A stretch of DNA of 18,046 nucleotides. It comes from an uncultured Clostridia bacterium. Its GTDB lineage: Bacteria > Bacillota_A > Clostridia > Oscillospirales > Acutalibacteraceae. The stretch lies in the NCBI GenBank assembly GCA_944380625.1, contig CALWIE010000139.1, forward strand, positions 1 to 18,046, read 5' to 3'. Position numbers and translations under genes: made by a program. The notes beneath the pieces are model-generated. The model was not told the DNA's origin and ran no database searches. It saw nothing but the letters and a program-made list of their open reading frames with translations. Positions 6,469 to 14,570 of the stretch are shown here, piece by piece (position 1 is the first letter of the stretch; each line of letters opens with the position of its first letter).

Positions 6469-7233
6469 TCAGTGGCAGGAGTGGCTCCCGCCGCAGCCCT
6501 GCTCCCCGCAGGAGTGCTCCCCGCAGGAGTGGCCTTCCCCGTGGTCGTGGTGGCTGCAAAGCACGTCCGGCTGGAACAAAAGCTTCCCAGCCAGCAGGTC
6601 CGCCACAGCCTGGTCGGCGCTGCCGGAGACGCCCCCGTACAGCTGGATCCCCGCCTGGGCCAGGGCCGTTTTGGCCCCGCCGCCAATGCCTCCGCAAACG
6701 AGGGTGTCCACCCCTTGGGCCTGCAAAAAGCCTGCCAGGGCCCCATGGCCGGAGCCCTTGGTGTCCACCACCTGGGAGGAAGCCACCTGGCCGTCCTGCA
6801 CCTGGTAGATTTTAAACTGCTGGGTGTGGCCAAAGTGCTGGAACACCTGGCCCTCTTCGTAGGTTACCGCGATCTTCATAAAAACCTCTCCTTCGCTGTT
6901 CTGCCTGGGGCAGCGGGGGCAGCACTGCTGGGGCCCCGGGCCGGAGCAGAGCTCATACTGCCCGCCGCCGATGCGCAGCTCCTGGCCTTGCACCAGGCAC
7001 TGGGCCACCTTTTTCCGGGCGTTGTTGTAAATGACCTGCACGGTGGCGCGGGCCACGCCCATGCGCTGGGCAGCCTCCTCTTGGGTCAGCCCCACCCAGT
7101 CCACCCAGCGGATGGCCTCGAACTCGTCTACGGACATCTCCAGGGCCTCTTGGGAACAGGTCCCCTCCAGGCTGCCAAACCTGCGGCAGGCAGGCATGGC
7201 GCACACCCGGCGGCGCTTGCAGGGCCTGGGCAT
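6469..7233 (-). CDS. DUF134 HTH domain fused to NifX/NifB-type iron-molybdenum cofactor-binding domain
   Basis: A 254-residue protein. The ATG at 7233 is preferred over the upstream in-frame start because GGAGG sits just before it and the protein then begins MPRPCKRRRVC, the typical DUF134 N-terminus. Residues 1-100 are DUF134 with a helix-turn-helix at about 48-70 (GLTQEEAAQRMGVARATVQ). A Cys-rich linker follows (C96, C104, C105, C108). Residues 119-225 match the dinitrogenase iron-molybdenum cofactor family: MKIAVTYEEGQVFQHFGH and DTLVCGGIGGGA. The last 29 residues hold five Cys and seven His, a likely metal-binding tail. A role as a metal-responsive DNA-binding protein is inference; no nitrogenase genes are near. 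An internal start at 6879 may also yield the second domain alone. Confidence 0.9.
   Translation of the reverse strand: MPRPCKRRRVCAMPACRRFGSLEGTCSQEALEMSVDEFEAIRWVDWVGLTQEEAAQRMGVARATVQVIYNNARKKVAQCLVQGQELRIGGGQYELCSGPGPQQCCPRCPRQNSEGEVFMKIAVTYEEGQVFQHFGHTQQFKIYQVQDGQVASSQVVDTKGSGHGALAGFLQAQGVDTLVCGGIGGGAKTALAQAGIQLYGGVSGSADQAVADLLAGKLLFQPDVLCSHHDHGEGHSCGEHSCGEQGCGGSHSCH
6877..6893 (-). promoter_or_regulatory. Strong internal ribosome binding site and start inside the DUF134-NifX gene
   Basis: On the minus strand AAGGAGAGG (6893-6885) is followed after five bases by ATG (6879-6877), in frame with the fusion. The product would be 136 residues starting MKIAVTYEEG, exactly where free-standing NifX-like proteins begin. 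The site thus marks the domain boundary and may allow separate synthesis of the metal-binding domain. Confidence 0.65.
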
Positions 7234-7250
7234 GGTCTCGCCTCCGTTTC

Positions 7251-7262
7251 TGGCATATGCCA
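7251..7262. promoter_or_regulatory. 12-bp perfect palindrome, candidate operator
   Basis: TGGCATATGCCA is a perfect palindrome in the first bases of the minus-strand transcript, just past its -10 box and ahead of the DUF134-NifX ribosome site. Its place over the initial transcribed region is suited to repression, perhaps autoregulation by the HTH protein encoded by this transcript. Confidence 0.5.
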
Positions 7263-7274
7263 TTTATTGATTCC

Positions 7275-7302
7275 AGTATACCACATTCCCCGGCAAAGTC
7301 AA
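7275..7302 (-). promoter_or_regulatory. Promoter of the DUF134-NifX gene
   Basis: On the minus strand TTGACT (7302-7297) and TATACT (7280-7275) are 16 bp apart, a near-consensus housekeeping promoter. Transcription should begin near 7268, giving a leader of about 35 bases. Confidence 0.8.
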
Positions 7303-7316
7303 GCCCGCAGGGGCTG

Positions 7317-7346
7317 TTGACAAAGGCCCCGGCCCTCCTGTACAAT
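7317..7346 (+). promoter_or_regulatory. Promoter of the Eis-like acetyltransferase gene
   Basis: TTGACA (7317-7322) and TACAAT (7341-7346) are separated by 18 bp. Transcription should begin near 7353, and AAGGAGGT at 7363-7370 gives a near-perfect ribosome site 7 bp before the ATG. Confidence 0.85.
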
Positions 7347-7377
7347 TTGGGGGAACGACTTTAAGGAGGTACAGCCT

Positions 7378-8565
7378 ATGCCCGTGCGCGAAATCACAGA
7401 GAAAGAGGAGCTTTTGGAGTGCCAGCGGATCCAAAGCATCGCCTTTGTCTCCCCCTGGGACCGGGAGGAGGCCGGAAAGAACTTGGAATTCCCTTCCAAG
7501 GACCCCATGCTGGGCCACTTTGACAGGGAGGGCCGGCTCACCGCCTGCCTGGCCCTGCCGGCGTACACCGCCTGCTACCAGGGCCGGGACGTGGCCCTGG
7601 TGGGGGTGGGAGGGGTGGCTTCCCTGCCGGAGCACCGCCGGGGCGGGGCCGTGCGCAGCCTGTTCCAAACCTCCCTGGAGCAGATGTGGCAAAAGGGCGC
7701 GGCGTTCGCCGCCCTGTACCCCTTCTCCCACAGTTACTACCGGAAATTCGGCTTCGAGCTGTGCCAGAGCGCCCTGTGCGTCAAGGTACCCGTCCAGGCC
7801 CTGGAGGGCTTTTCCTGCACCTGCCAGGTGCGGCAGGTGCTGCCGGGGGACCCCACCGCCCCTCTGGAGGAGGTCTACGGCGCCCGCCTGGGCCGCTACA
7901 ACCTGGCCATCCGGCGGGAGGCCCGCCACTGGCAGGGCCTTTTGGGCAAAGCCCCCCTCAAAGAGCGGCGCTACACCTACCTGCTGGAGGACGGGGAAGG
8001 CCCTCTGGCCTACGTGGTCTTCACCGCCCGGGAGGAGGCCCCCTATTCCAAGGCGGGCTACGTGCGGGAGCTGGCCTACAAGACCCCCGGGGGCCTTGCC
8101 CAGGCCCTGGGGTTCCTCCACCGGCTGGCGGCCCAGTACGAGTGCTTTTACCTGGAAAACCTCCCGGGGGACGTGCCCCTGGCGGCCCTGGTCCCCGGGT
8201 GCTACGACCTAAAGGCCTACTGGAAAGAGCTGCCCATGGCCCGGATCGTCCGGGTGGAGGAGGCCCTTCTGGCCAAGGACCCCGGGGAAGGGCGCTCCTA
8301 CACCCTGGCGGTGGAGGACCGGGAACTGCCCCAGAACAACGGCCTGTTCCAGGTGGCGAACCGGGCGGGGAACGTGGCGGTGGAAAAGCTCCCCGCCGGG
8401 CAGGCCGACCTCTCCCTGGACATCGGCACCCTGACCCAGCTGTGCCTGGGCTACCTCTCCCTGGAGCAGGCCCTCTACAAGCCCCAAACCCGCCTGAGCG
8501 CCGGGGAGGAAGCCCTGCGGGAGGCCTTCCCCCAGGGCCAGGTGTTCCTCACGGAATACTTCTAA
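7378..8565 (+). CDS. Eis-like GNAT N-acetyltransferase with C-terminal sterol-carrier-like domain
   Basis: A 395-residue cytoplasmic protein of the length and layout of the Eis family: an N-terminal GNAT domain, a second GNAT-like domain and a C-terminal SCP2-like domain. Landmarks are GGVASLPEHRRGG (78-90), which is the acetyl-CoA pyrophosphate-binding loop, and LYPFSHSYYRKFGFEL (113-128), a segment highly typical of Eis relatives. The protein ends in a free carboxylate after EYF, as in Eis, where the C-terminus takes part in catalysis. Eis proteins acetylate amines, including aminoglycosides and protein lysines in other bacteria; the substrate here is unknown, and it should not be called a resistance gene on this evidence. 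It is a single-gene unit with its own promoter and terminator. Confidence 0.88.
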   Translation: MPVREITEKEELLECQRIQSIAFVSPWDREEAGKNLEFPSKDPMLGHFDREGRLTACLALPAYTACYQGRDVALVGVGGVASLPEHRRGGAVRSLFQTSLEQMWQKGAAFAALYPFSHSYYRKFGFELCQSALCVKVPVQALEGFSCTCQVRQVLPGDPTAPLEEVYGARLGRYNLAIRREARHWQGLLGKAPLKERRYTYLLEDGEGPLAYVVFTAREEAPYSKAGYVRELAYKTPGGLAQALGFLHRLAAQYECFYLENLPGDVPLAALVPGCYDLKAYWKELPMARIVRVEEALLAKDPGEGRSYTLAVEDRELPQNNGLFQVANRAGNVAVEKLPAGQADLSLDIGTLTQLCLGYLSLEQALYKPQTRLSAGEEALREAFPQGQVFLTEYF

Positions 8566-8575
8566 AGGCGCCCTT

Positions 8576-8606
8576 GCCGCCCTCCCCCGGGAGGGCGGCT
8601 TTTTTT
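8576..8606 (+). terminator. Intrinsic terminator of the acetyltransferase gene
   Basis: GCCGCCCTCC pairs with GGAGGGCGGC (stem 8576-8599) and is followed by seven T at 8600-8606. It overlaps the last codon of the convergent DUF2961 gene. Confidence 0.9.
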
Positions 8607-9702
8607 ACCGGGGCCAGCGGTACTCCCGCTCTGGCAGGGCCGGAAAGGCCCCGTGGGGCTCCGCCTGATACCAGTAGGCCACGGTGGCCACGTCGTCCTG
8701 GCGCTCGAACATGCCCCGGTGGCCGATGCCGATCTGCTGCAAGGTCACCTTCAGGTCCTGCTCAAAGCAGATGGGATCCGGGATGTGCCAGCGGTAAAAG
8801 CCCCGCATGGGCGGGCAGTCGTCGTTGTGGTAGTCGTTGTGGACCGAGCCGTCGTGGTGGGAGTAGAAGGGGTATCCCATAAAGGGCGTGCAGTAGGTCT
8901 GCTCCACGGACCGTCCCCCCTCCTGGCGGGTAAAGCTCCAGGCGCCGCCGAAATAATCCTCGGTGCCGGTGCCGCAGATGGTGGGGTAGTCCCTGTCCCC
9001 GTCGATGTAGAACTTCATCTCCCCTTCGCCCCACCAGTAGCGCTCCAGGGTGGTCAGGGCCAGGTAGGTGCCCACATACTGCCCCCGGCCCCGGACGTTG
9101 TCCAGCACCACGTAGTCCTGCCCCTTCTGGGTCAGGCGCTGGCGCCGCCACTGGGCGTGGAAGTACCCGGCCTCCTCCGTCACCGGCCGCAGGCAGTAGT
9201 CGATCTGATAGAAGAAGGCGGGCACGGGGTTTTTGTGCTGGCTCTCCAGGGTGATCTTAGCCCCCTTGCGGAAGGGCATGGGGAAGTAGCAGTTAAAGCC
9301 CCGGTTGGGGTTTACGGCGATGGGCAGGGAGTTCACCTGGCACCCCACCCCAAAGCCGCAGCAGAAGAAGTCCCCCAGGGGGCACTCCACCGAGGGAGTC
9401 TCTTCCCCGTCCCAGTACATGCGCAAAACCAGGTCCCGCAGGACGAAACACTCCCCCTCGCTGGTCTTGTCCGTGACAGTGATCCAGATGTGCTGGATCA
9501 CCCCAGAGCCCGCAATCTCCCCCAGCACCACGGTCTCCCCGGGCTTTATCTCACCCAGGCAGGGGGAACCCTTCCGGGAGGGCCCCAGGGCCCCGGCGGC
9601 CATGCCGCCCCTCCCCTTTTCCCCCCGGGGGTTTTCCTGGTTGATCGCCCGGCTCTGGCCGCCGGAAAGCAAAAAGAGGGAATCCCATCCAAATCCAAAC
9701 AT
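8605..9702 (-). CDS. DUF2961 / GH172-family glycoside hydrolase
   Basis: A 365-residue protein covering the full DUF2961 domain, now placed in glycoside hydrolase family 172, whose characterised members act on alpha-fructofuranose and arabinofuranose linkages. No signal peptide is visible, so it is probably cytoplasmic. Landmarks are the N-terminal IAGSGVIQHIWITVTD (63-78), WDGEETPSVECPLGDFF (97-113), the GTGTEDYFGGAW motif (244-255) whose Glu248 is a likely catalytic acid, and FYRWHIPDPICFEQDLKV (302-319). The ATG at 9702 follows GGAGGT at 9716-9711. No sugar transporter or regulator adjoins it, so the natural substrate cannot be inferred. Its stop codon lies in the T-run of the terminator of the convergent gene. 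Confidence 0.9.
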   Translation of the reverse strand: MFGFGWDSLFLLSGGQSRAINQENPRGEKGRGGMAAGALGPSRKGSPCLGEIKPGETVVLGEIAGSGVIQHIWITVTDKTSEGECFVLRDLVLRMYWDGEETPSVECPLGDFFCCGFGVGCQVNSLPIAVNPNRGFNCYFPMPFRKGAKITLESQHKNPVPAFFYQIDYCLRPVTEEAGYFHAQWRRQRLTQKGQDYVVLDNVRGRGQYVGTYLALTTLERYWWGEGEMKFYIDGDRDYPTICGTGTEDYFGGAWSFTRQEGGRSVEQTYCTPFMGYPFYSHHDGSVHNDYHNDDCPPMRGFYRWHIPDPICFEQDLKVTLQQIGIGHRGMFERQDDVATVAYWYQAEPHGAFPALPEREYRWPR

Positions 9703-9773
9703 ACATCTATACCTCCATCCTGTAAGCTGTAGGCCGGGCGCCCCCCGCTGGAAGGGCCCCGCCCTTTTCCCGC

Positions 9774-9783
9774 ATTATAGCAC
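9774..9783 (-). promoter_or_regulatory. Extended -10 promoter of the GH172 gene
   Basis: On the minus strand TGC precedes a perfect TATAAT (9779-9774), an extended -10 element. The -35 position 17 bp upstream reads TGGCTT and is weak, as allowed for extended -10 promoters. It lies about 70 bp before the start codon. Confidence 0.7.
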
Positions 9784-9819
9784 ACCCTCGGGGACAAAGC
9801 CATCTTTTTCGGCTGGGGC

Positions 9820-9848
9820 TTGCGAAAATATCCGGCCCGTGGTATGCT
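9820..9848 (+). promoter_or_regulatory. Promoter of the metallo-beta-lactamase-fold gene
   Basis: TTGCGA (9820-9825) and TATGCT (9843-9848) are 17 bp apart. The start codon is 49 bp downstream of the -10. It is divergent from the GH172 promoter, with about 40 bp between the two -35 and -10 regions. Confidence 0.65.
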
Positions 9849-9897
9849 GGACGAAAGCTTCCTTCGGGACGCACTTTTCGGAAAGGGGAATCCTCAC

Positions 9898-10686
9898 ATG
9901 AAACTCACCGTACTGGGCAGCTGCTCCGGCACCGAACCCCAGCCCCGGCGCCACCACACCTCCGTTGCCGTGGAGACCGGCGGCAGGCTCTTCTATGTGG
10001 ACGCGGGGGAAAACTGCGGCTACTCCTCTTATTTGGCAGGCATCGACCAAAGCCGCACCCAGGCCGTGTTCATCACCCACACCCACATGGACCACGTGGG
10101 CGGCCTGCCCCACCTCCTCTGGAACCTGCGCAAGCTGTGCACCATCTCTCCCGAGGCGGAGAGGGCCATGGCGGGCCGGGTGATCCCGGTGGTCATCCCC
10201 GACCTCTCCTCCTACGAAGGGGTGAAGGCCATGCTGCTGGCAAGCGAGGGCAACTACGAAACGGTGTTCCAGCTGGAGCCCCGCCTGCTCCGGGACGGGG
10301 TCGCCTACTCCCAGGATGGGGCGGTACTGACCGCCTTCCACAACCTGCACCTGGGAGACCCGGGCCCGGGCAAACCCTGGCGAAGCTACTCCTTCCTCTG
10401 GGAGGCAGAGGGCAAAAAGGTCCTCTTCTCCGGGGACTTCCGGGACATGGCCGAGCTCTCCCCCCACCTGGACGGGGTGGACCTGGCCTTTTTCGAGACC
10501 GGCCACCACCGGGCCGCCGCCCTCTGCCAGGAGCTCCGGGACTGCGGCGCCCAGGTGGGCAAGGTGGTGTTCTACCACCACGGGGTGGAGATCCTGGGGG
10601 ACCCGGAAGGGGAGCTGGAGGCCGCCCGAAAGGTCCTGGGGGACCTGGTGGAATTTGCCCAGGACGGCTCTGTCTACCAGCTGTAA
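9898..10686 (+). CDS. Metallo-beta-lactamase-fold hydrolase (RNase Z-like)
   Basis: A 262-residue cytoplasmic protein. The ATG at 9898 is chosen because the protein then begins MKLTVLGSCSG, the normal first strand of the fold, and AGGGG lies 9 bp upstream; the longer open frame reads through the promoter. Metal ligands are visible: THTHMDHVGG (60-69, the HxHxDH motif), His148 and/or His151 in AFHNLHLG, Asp180 in LFSGDF, and a distal His in FYHHG (225-229). This is the two-metal site of the RNase Z/AHL lactonase/phosphodiesterase superfamily. It lacks an obvious RNase Z exosite arm, so I do not assign tRNA processing. It is a single-gene unit ended by a hairpin terminator; the substrate is unknown. 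Confidence 0.87.
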   Translation: MKLTVLGSCSGTEPQPRRHHTSVAVETGGRLFYVDAGENCGYSSYLAGIDQSRTQAVFITHTHMDHVGGLPHLLWNLRKLCTISPEAERAMAGRVIPVVIPDLSSYEGVKAMLLASEGNYETVFQLEPRLLRDGVAYSQDGAVLTAFHNLHLGDPGPGKPWRSYSFLWEAEGKKVLFSGDFRDMAELSPHLDGVDLAFFETGHHRAAALCQELRDCGAQVGKVVFYHHGVEILGDPEGELEAARKVLGDLVEFAQDGSVYQL

Positions 10687-10696
10687 AAGGGGACAA

Positions 10697-10727
10697 AAAA
10701 GGCAGGCGCTCGGGGCGCCTGCCTTTT
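10697..10727. terminator. Bidirectional intrinsic terminator
   Basis: AAAAGGCAGGCGC (10697-10709) pairs with GCGCCTGCCTTTT (10715-10727) around a TCGGG loop, 13 bp in all. It separates the convergent MBL-fold gene and ABC exporter operon, and has a T-run on each strand. Confidence 0.9.
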
Positions 10728-10755
10728 CCCGTTTTGGGGCCTTGCAGAGAGGCTG

Positions 10756-12663
10756 TCACTCCAGCTCCAGGGCGCCGGTGTACAGCTGGTAATAGGTGCC
10801 GTGCTGGGCGATGAGCTGGTCGTGGGTGCCCCGCTCGATGATCCTGCCGTGGTCCAGCACCATGATGGCGTCGGAGTTCTACACGGTGGAGAGCCGGTGG
10901 GCAATGACGAACACGGTCCGGCCGGTCATCAGGGCGTCCATGCCCTTTTGGACAATGGCCTCGGTGTGGGTGTCGATGGAGGAGGTGGCCTCGTCCAAGA
11001 TCATCACCGGGGGGTCGGCCACAGCGGCCCGGGCGATGGACAGCAGCTGCCGCTGGCCCTGGGACAGGTTGGCCCCGTTGCCGGAAAGGGGCGTGTCATA
11101 GCCCTGGGGCAGCCGGGTGATGAAGTCGTGGGCCCCGGCCAGCTTGGCGGCAGCGACGCACTCCTCGTCGGTGGCGTCCAGGCGGCCGTAACGGATGTTG
11201 TCCATCACGGTACCGGTGAACAGGTTGGTGTCCTGCAGCACCATGCCCAAAGACCGCCGGAGGTCCGCCTTTTTGATCTTATTGATGTTGATGCCGTCGT
11301 AGCGGATTTTCCCGTCGGCGATGTCGTAGAAGCGGTTGATCAGGTTGGTGATGGTGGTCTTCCCCGCGCCGGTGGAGCCCACAAAGGCGATCTTCTGGCC
11401 GGGCTTGGCGTAGAGGCTGATGTTGTGCAGCACCATCTTGTCCGGGTTGTAGCCGAAGTCCACGTCGTCCAGGACCACTTCCCCCTGAAGTTTTGTATAG
11501 GTGACGGTGCCGTCCGCCTGGTGGGGATGCTTCCAGGCCCAGATGTTGGTGCGCTCCTGGCACTCGGTCAGGTTGCCGTCCTTGTCCTCCTTGGCGTTGA
11601 CCAGGGTGACATAGCCCTCGTCGGTTTCAGGCTTCTCGTCGATGAGGCTGAAGATCCGCTGGGTGCCGGCCATGCCCATGATGACCATGTTCAGCTGGTT
11701 GGACACCTGGCTGATGTTGCCGGAGAACTGCTTGGTCATGTTCAAAAAGGGCACCACAATGCTGATGCCGAAGGCCATGCCGGAAATGCTCAGGTTGGGG
11801 GCGCCGGTCATCATCAGGATGCCGGAGACGATGGCCACCACCACGTACAGCACGTTGCCGATGTTGTTCAAAATAGGCATGAGCATGTTGGCGTAGATAT
11901 TGGCCTGCTCCGCGTTGTGGAAGAGCTCGTCGTTGACCTTGTCAAAGTCCGCCTGAGCCTCTTTCTCGTGGCAGAAGACCTTGATGACCTTCTGGCCGTT
12001 CATCATCTCCTCCACCACGCCTTCGGTGGCGGCAATGGACTGCTGCATGCGGATGAAGTACTTAGAAGACCGGCCGCCCACCTTTTTGGTGACCAGCACC
12101 ATGAAGCACACGCCCAGCAGCACCACCAGGGTCATCCAGACGCTGAAGTAGAGCATGATGCCCAGCACCGTGAGGACGGTGACCGTGGAGATGATCAGCT
12201 GGGGAATGGACTGGGAGATCATCTGCCGCAGGGTGTCGATGTCGTTGGTGTAGTAGCTCATCACATCCCCGTGGTTGTGGGTGTCGAAGTACTTGATGGG
12301 AAGGTCCTGCATCCCGTTGAACATCTTCTCCCGCATCTTGGCCAGGGACCCCTGGGTGATGATGGCCATCAGCTGGTTGAAGAGGGCGCCCGCCGCCAGG
12401 CTGAGCACGTAGAGCACCACAAGGATCAGCACAAAGTGAAGGATCTGCCCCCCCACAGCGTCCCAATCGCCGCTTTTCCAGCTCTGCTCCACCAGGGAGA
12501 TCACATTCTGCATGAACACCGAGGGGATGGAGCTGATGATGGCGTTGAAGAGGATGCAGCACAGGGTCACCGGCAGCAGCACCGGGTAAAAGCTAAAGAG
12601 CATTTTGATCAGGCGCACCAGGATCGGGGCGCCCTTTGTGACAGAGGGCCTTTTCTCAGCCAT
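10756..12663 (-). CDS. ABC exporter half-transporter with canonical ATPase site, interrupted by an in-frame TAG
   Basis: A 635-codon gene for a multidrug-type half-transporter: six transmembrane helices (about 30-320), then an ATPase domain with Walker [10 protein letters not shown] (429-437), an unusual signature LSQGQ (533-537), Walker [10 protein letters not shown] with Glu558, and switch His589. Codon 595 is TAG (10881-10879), directly after AHRLSTV; the same frame then continues [17 protein letters not shown] and on to a TGA at 10756-10758, as expected for the family. Read as a stop, it removes 41 C-terminal residues but leaves all ATPase motifs. ATG 12663 is preferred to the in-frame GTG at 12672 for its spacing from AGG. 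It overlaps the partner gene by 8 bp. Whether TAG is a mutation, an error or a sense codon is open. Confidence 0.9.
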
Positions 12664-14416
12664 TTTCAGCACCTGCCTTTTCCTGAGAGTTCACGCGGTT
12701 CTGGGAGGTGTAGATCTCCCGGTAGGTCTGGCTCGAAGCCATCAGCTCCTCATGGTTGCCCATGGCCTCGATCTCCCCGTTTTTCATGAGGATGATCCGG
12801 TCGGCATCCTGGACGGAGGCCACCCGCTGGGCAATGATGATCTTAGTGGTCTCGGGGATAAACTTCCGGAAGCCCTGGCGGATCAGGGCGTCGGTGCGGG
12901 TGTCCACCGCGCTGGTGGAGTCGTCCAGGATGAGGATTTTCGGCTTTTTCAGCAGGGCCCGGGCAATGCACAGCCGCTGCTTCTGCCCGCCGGACACGTT
13001 GGTGCCCCCCTGCTCGATGTAGGTGTCGTACTTCTGGGGGAACTGCTGGATGAACTCGTCCGCCTGGGAGAGGCGGCAGGCCTCCTCCAGCTCCTCGTCG
13101 GTGGCGTTGGGGTTGCCCCAGCGCAGGTTGTCCTTGATGGTGCCGGAGAACAGCTCGTTCTTTTGCAGCACCACGGCCACCTGGTTCCGGAGGGTCTCCA
13201 GGTCGTAGTCCCGCACGTCCACGCCGCCCACCTTCACGGCGCCCTCGGTGGCGTCGTACAGCCGGGGGATCAGCTGGATCAGAGAGGTTTTCGAAGAGCC
13301 CGTGCCCCCCAATATGCCCACGATCTCCCCGCTTTTTATATGCAGGTCAATGTTCGACAGGGCGTTGCGGCTGGCCTTTTTGGAGTATTTAAAGTTTACG
13401 TGGTCGAAGTCGATGGAGCCGTCCTTGACCTCCATAACCGGGTTCTCCGGGTTTTGCAGGGTGCTCTCTTCAGACAGCACCTCCACAATCCGCTCGGCGG
13501 ACTCCAGGGACATGGTGACCATGACAAAGATCATGGAGACCATCATCAGGCTCATGAGGATCTGGAAGGAATAGGTGAGCAGAGAGCTCATCTGGCCCAC
13601 ATCCAGGTCCAGGCCCTGGCTGGTGATGACGGTGTAGGAGCCAAAGGCCATGACGAAGATCATCACCACGTAGATGCAAAACTGCATCAGGGGGTTGTTC
13701 AGGGCCAGGATGCGCTCGGCCTTTGTAAAGTCCTTCTGGACGTCCTCGGCGGCAAAGTCAAACTTCTTCTTCTCGTAGTCCTCCCGGACATAGGCCTTCA
13801 CCACCCGCATGCCCCGGATGTTCTCCTGGACAGAGGCGTTTAAGGCGTCGTACTTGCGGAACACCCGGCGGAACAGGGGCATGGTCTTCCGGGTGACGAA
13901 AAACAGCCCAATGCCCAAAACCGGAATGGTAAAAAGGAAGATGAAGGCCATCTTCCCGCCCATGACAAAACCCATCACAAAGGAGAAGATGAGCATTAAA
14001 GGGCTGCGCACCGCAGTGCGGATGATCATCATGTAGGCCATCTGCACGTTGGTGATGTCCGTGGTCAGCCGGGTGACCAGGCTGGAGACGGAAAACTTGT
14101 CGATGTTCTCAAAGGAGTAGCCCTGGATCTTGTAGAACATGTCCTTGCGCAGGTTGCGGCCAAAACCGCAGCTGGCGGTGGAGCAGGCCTTGCCCGCCAG
14201 GGCGCCAAAGGCCAGGGAGAGCCCTGCCATCAGCACCAAAACGCCGCCGTAGCCCAGCAGCGTGGGCAGGGCGATGCCCGCCTTGATCTCGTTGACCAGG
14301 TTGGCGATGATAAAGGGGATGATGCACTCCATGACCACCTCCCCCGTGACGAATACAGGAGCCAAAATCGAAGGCTTTTTGTACTCCCGTATGCTTTTCG
14401 CCAGAGTTCTAATCAT
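12656..14416 (-). CDS. ABC exporter half-transporter with degenerate ATPase site (partner subunit)
   Basis: A 586-residue half-transporter, first gene of the exporter operon. ATG 14416 follows AGGAAGG at good spacing, and the protein begins MIRTLAKSIREYKKPS. Six transmembrane helices occupy about 15-310. In the ATPase domain Walker A is GGTGSSKT (370-377), the signature VSGGQ (474-478) is canonical, but Walker B reads ILILDDST with Asp499 where catalytic Glu is usual, and the switch histidine is Gln530 (IIIAQR). These are the hallmarks of the inactive site in heterodimeric exporters such as TM287/288, BmrCD and LmrCD. The partner has the catalytic Glu and His but a non-standard LSQGQ signature, which faces this degenerate site. 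Substrates, probably drugs or lipids, are not known. Confidence 0.94.
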   Translation of the reverse strand: MIRTLAKSIREYKKPSILAPVFVTGEVVMECIIPFIIANLVNEIKAGIALPTLLGYGGVLVLMAGLSLAFGALAGKACSTASCGFGRNLRKDMFYKIQGYSFENIDKFSVSSLVTRLTTDITNVQMAYMMIIRTAVRSPLMLIFSFVMGFVMGGKMAFIFLFTIPVLGIGLFFVTRKTMPLFRRVFRKYDALNASVQENIRGMRVVKAYVREDYEKKKFDFAAEDVQKDFTKAERILALNNPLMQFCIYVVMIFVMAFGSYTVITSQGLDLDVGQMSSLLTYSFQILMSLMMVSMIFVMVTMSLESAERIVEVLSEESTLQNPENPVMEVKDGSIDFDHVNFKYSKKASRNALSNIDLHIKSGEIVGILGGTGSSKTSLIQLIPRLYDATEGAVKVGGVDVRDYDLETLRNQVAVVLQKNELFSGTIKDNLRWGNPNATDEELEEACRLSQADEFIQQFPQKYDTYIEQGGTNVSGGQKQRLCIARALLKKPKILILDDSTSAVDTRTDALIRQGFRKFIPETTKIIIAQRVASVQDADRIILMKNGEIEAMGNHEELMASSQTYREIYTSQNRVNSQEKAGAENG

Positions 14417-14554
14417 AGCAAAACCTTCCTTTCCCTGTGTCCTGCCGTCAAAAGGCCGTCCTCCGGCCCGCAAAAAAGGAAGAACCGCCCTGGCCGGTCC
14501 CTCCCGGCCGGACTGTTCCCGGCAGCGCCCCTGCGGGGCTTTTCACATATTTTG

Positions 14555-14570
14555 TTAGGTAACGAACTAA
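14555..14570. promoter_or_regulatory. Candidate MarR-type operator over the ABC exporter start point
   Basis: TTAGGTAACGAACTAA has TTAG/CTAA ends in the imperfect palindrome style of MarR-family operators. It abuts the minus-strand -10 box and covers the likely transcription start. Exporter pairs of this type are often controlled by an adjacent MarR gene, but none is present here, so a regulator would have to be encoded elsewhere. Confidence 0.45.

Noticed and set aside
4904..6697. Long minus-strand open frame of 597 codons opposite the PPK2 gene
   Set aside because: It mirrors the PPK2 gene in GC-rich DNA, is rich in Leu/Val/Gly/His of the antisense type, and has no domain or ribosome site.
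7378..8565. Calling the Eis-like protein an aminoglycoside resistance enzyme
   Set aside because: Family membership does not fix the substrate; many Eis-like proteins in gut bacteria are uncharacterised.
9898..10686. Assigning the MBL-fold protein as tRNase Z
   Set aside because: The metal motif is shared by the superfamily, and the RNase Z exosite features are not evident.
10801..12789. Plus-strand open frame of 662 codons opposite the ABC exporter gene
   Set aside because: Antisense shadow: His/Asp/Gly/Val-rich, no domain, while the minus strand encodes an unmistakable ABC protein.
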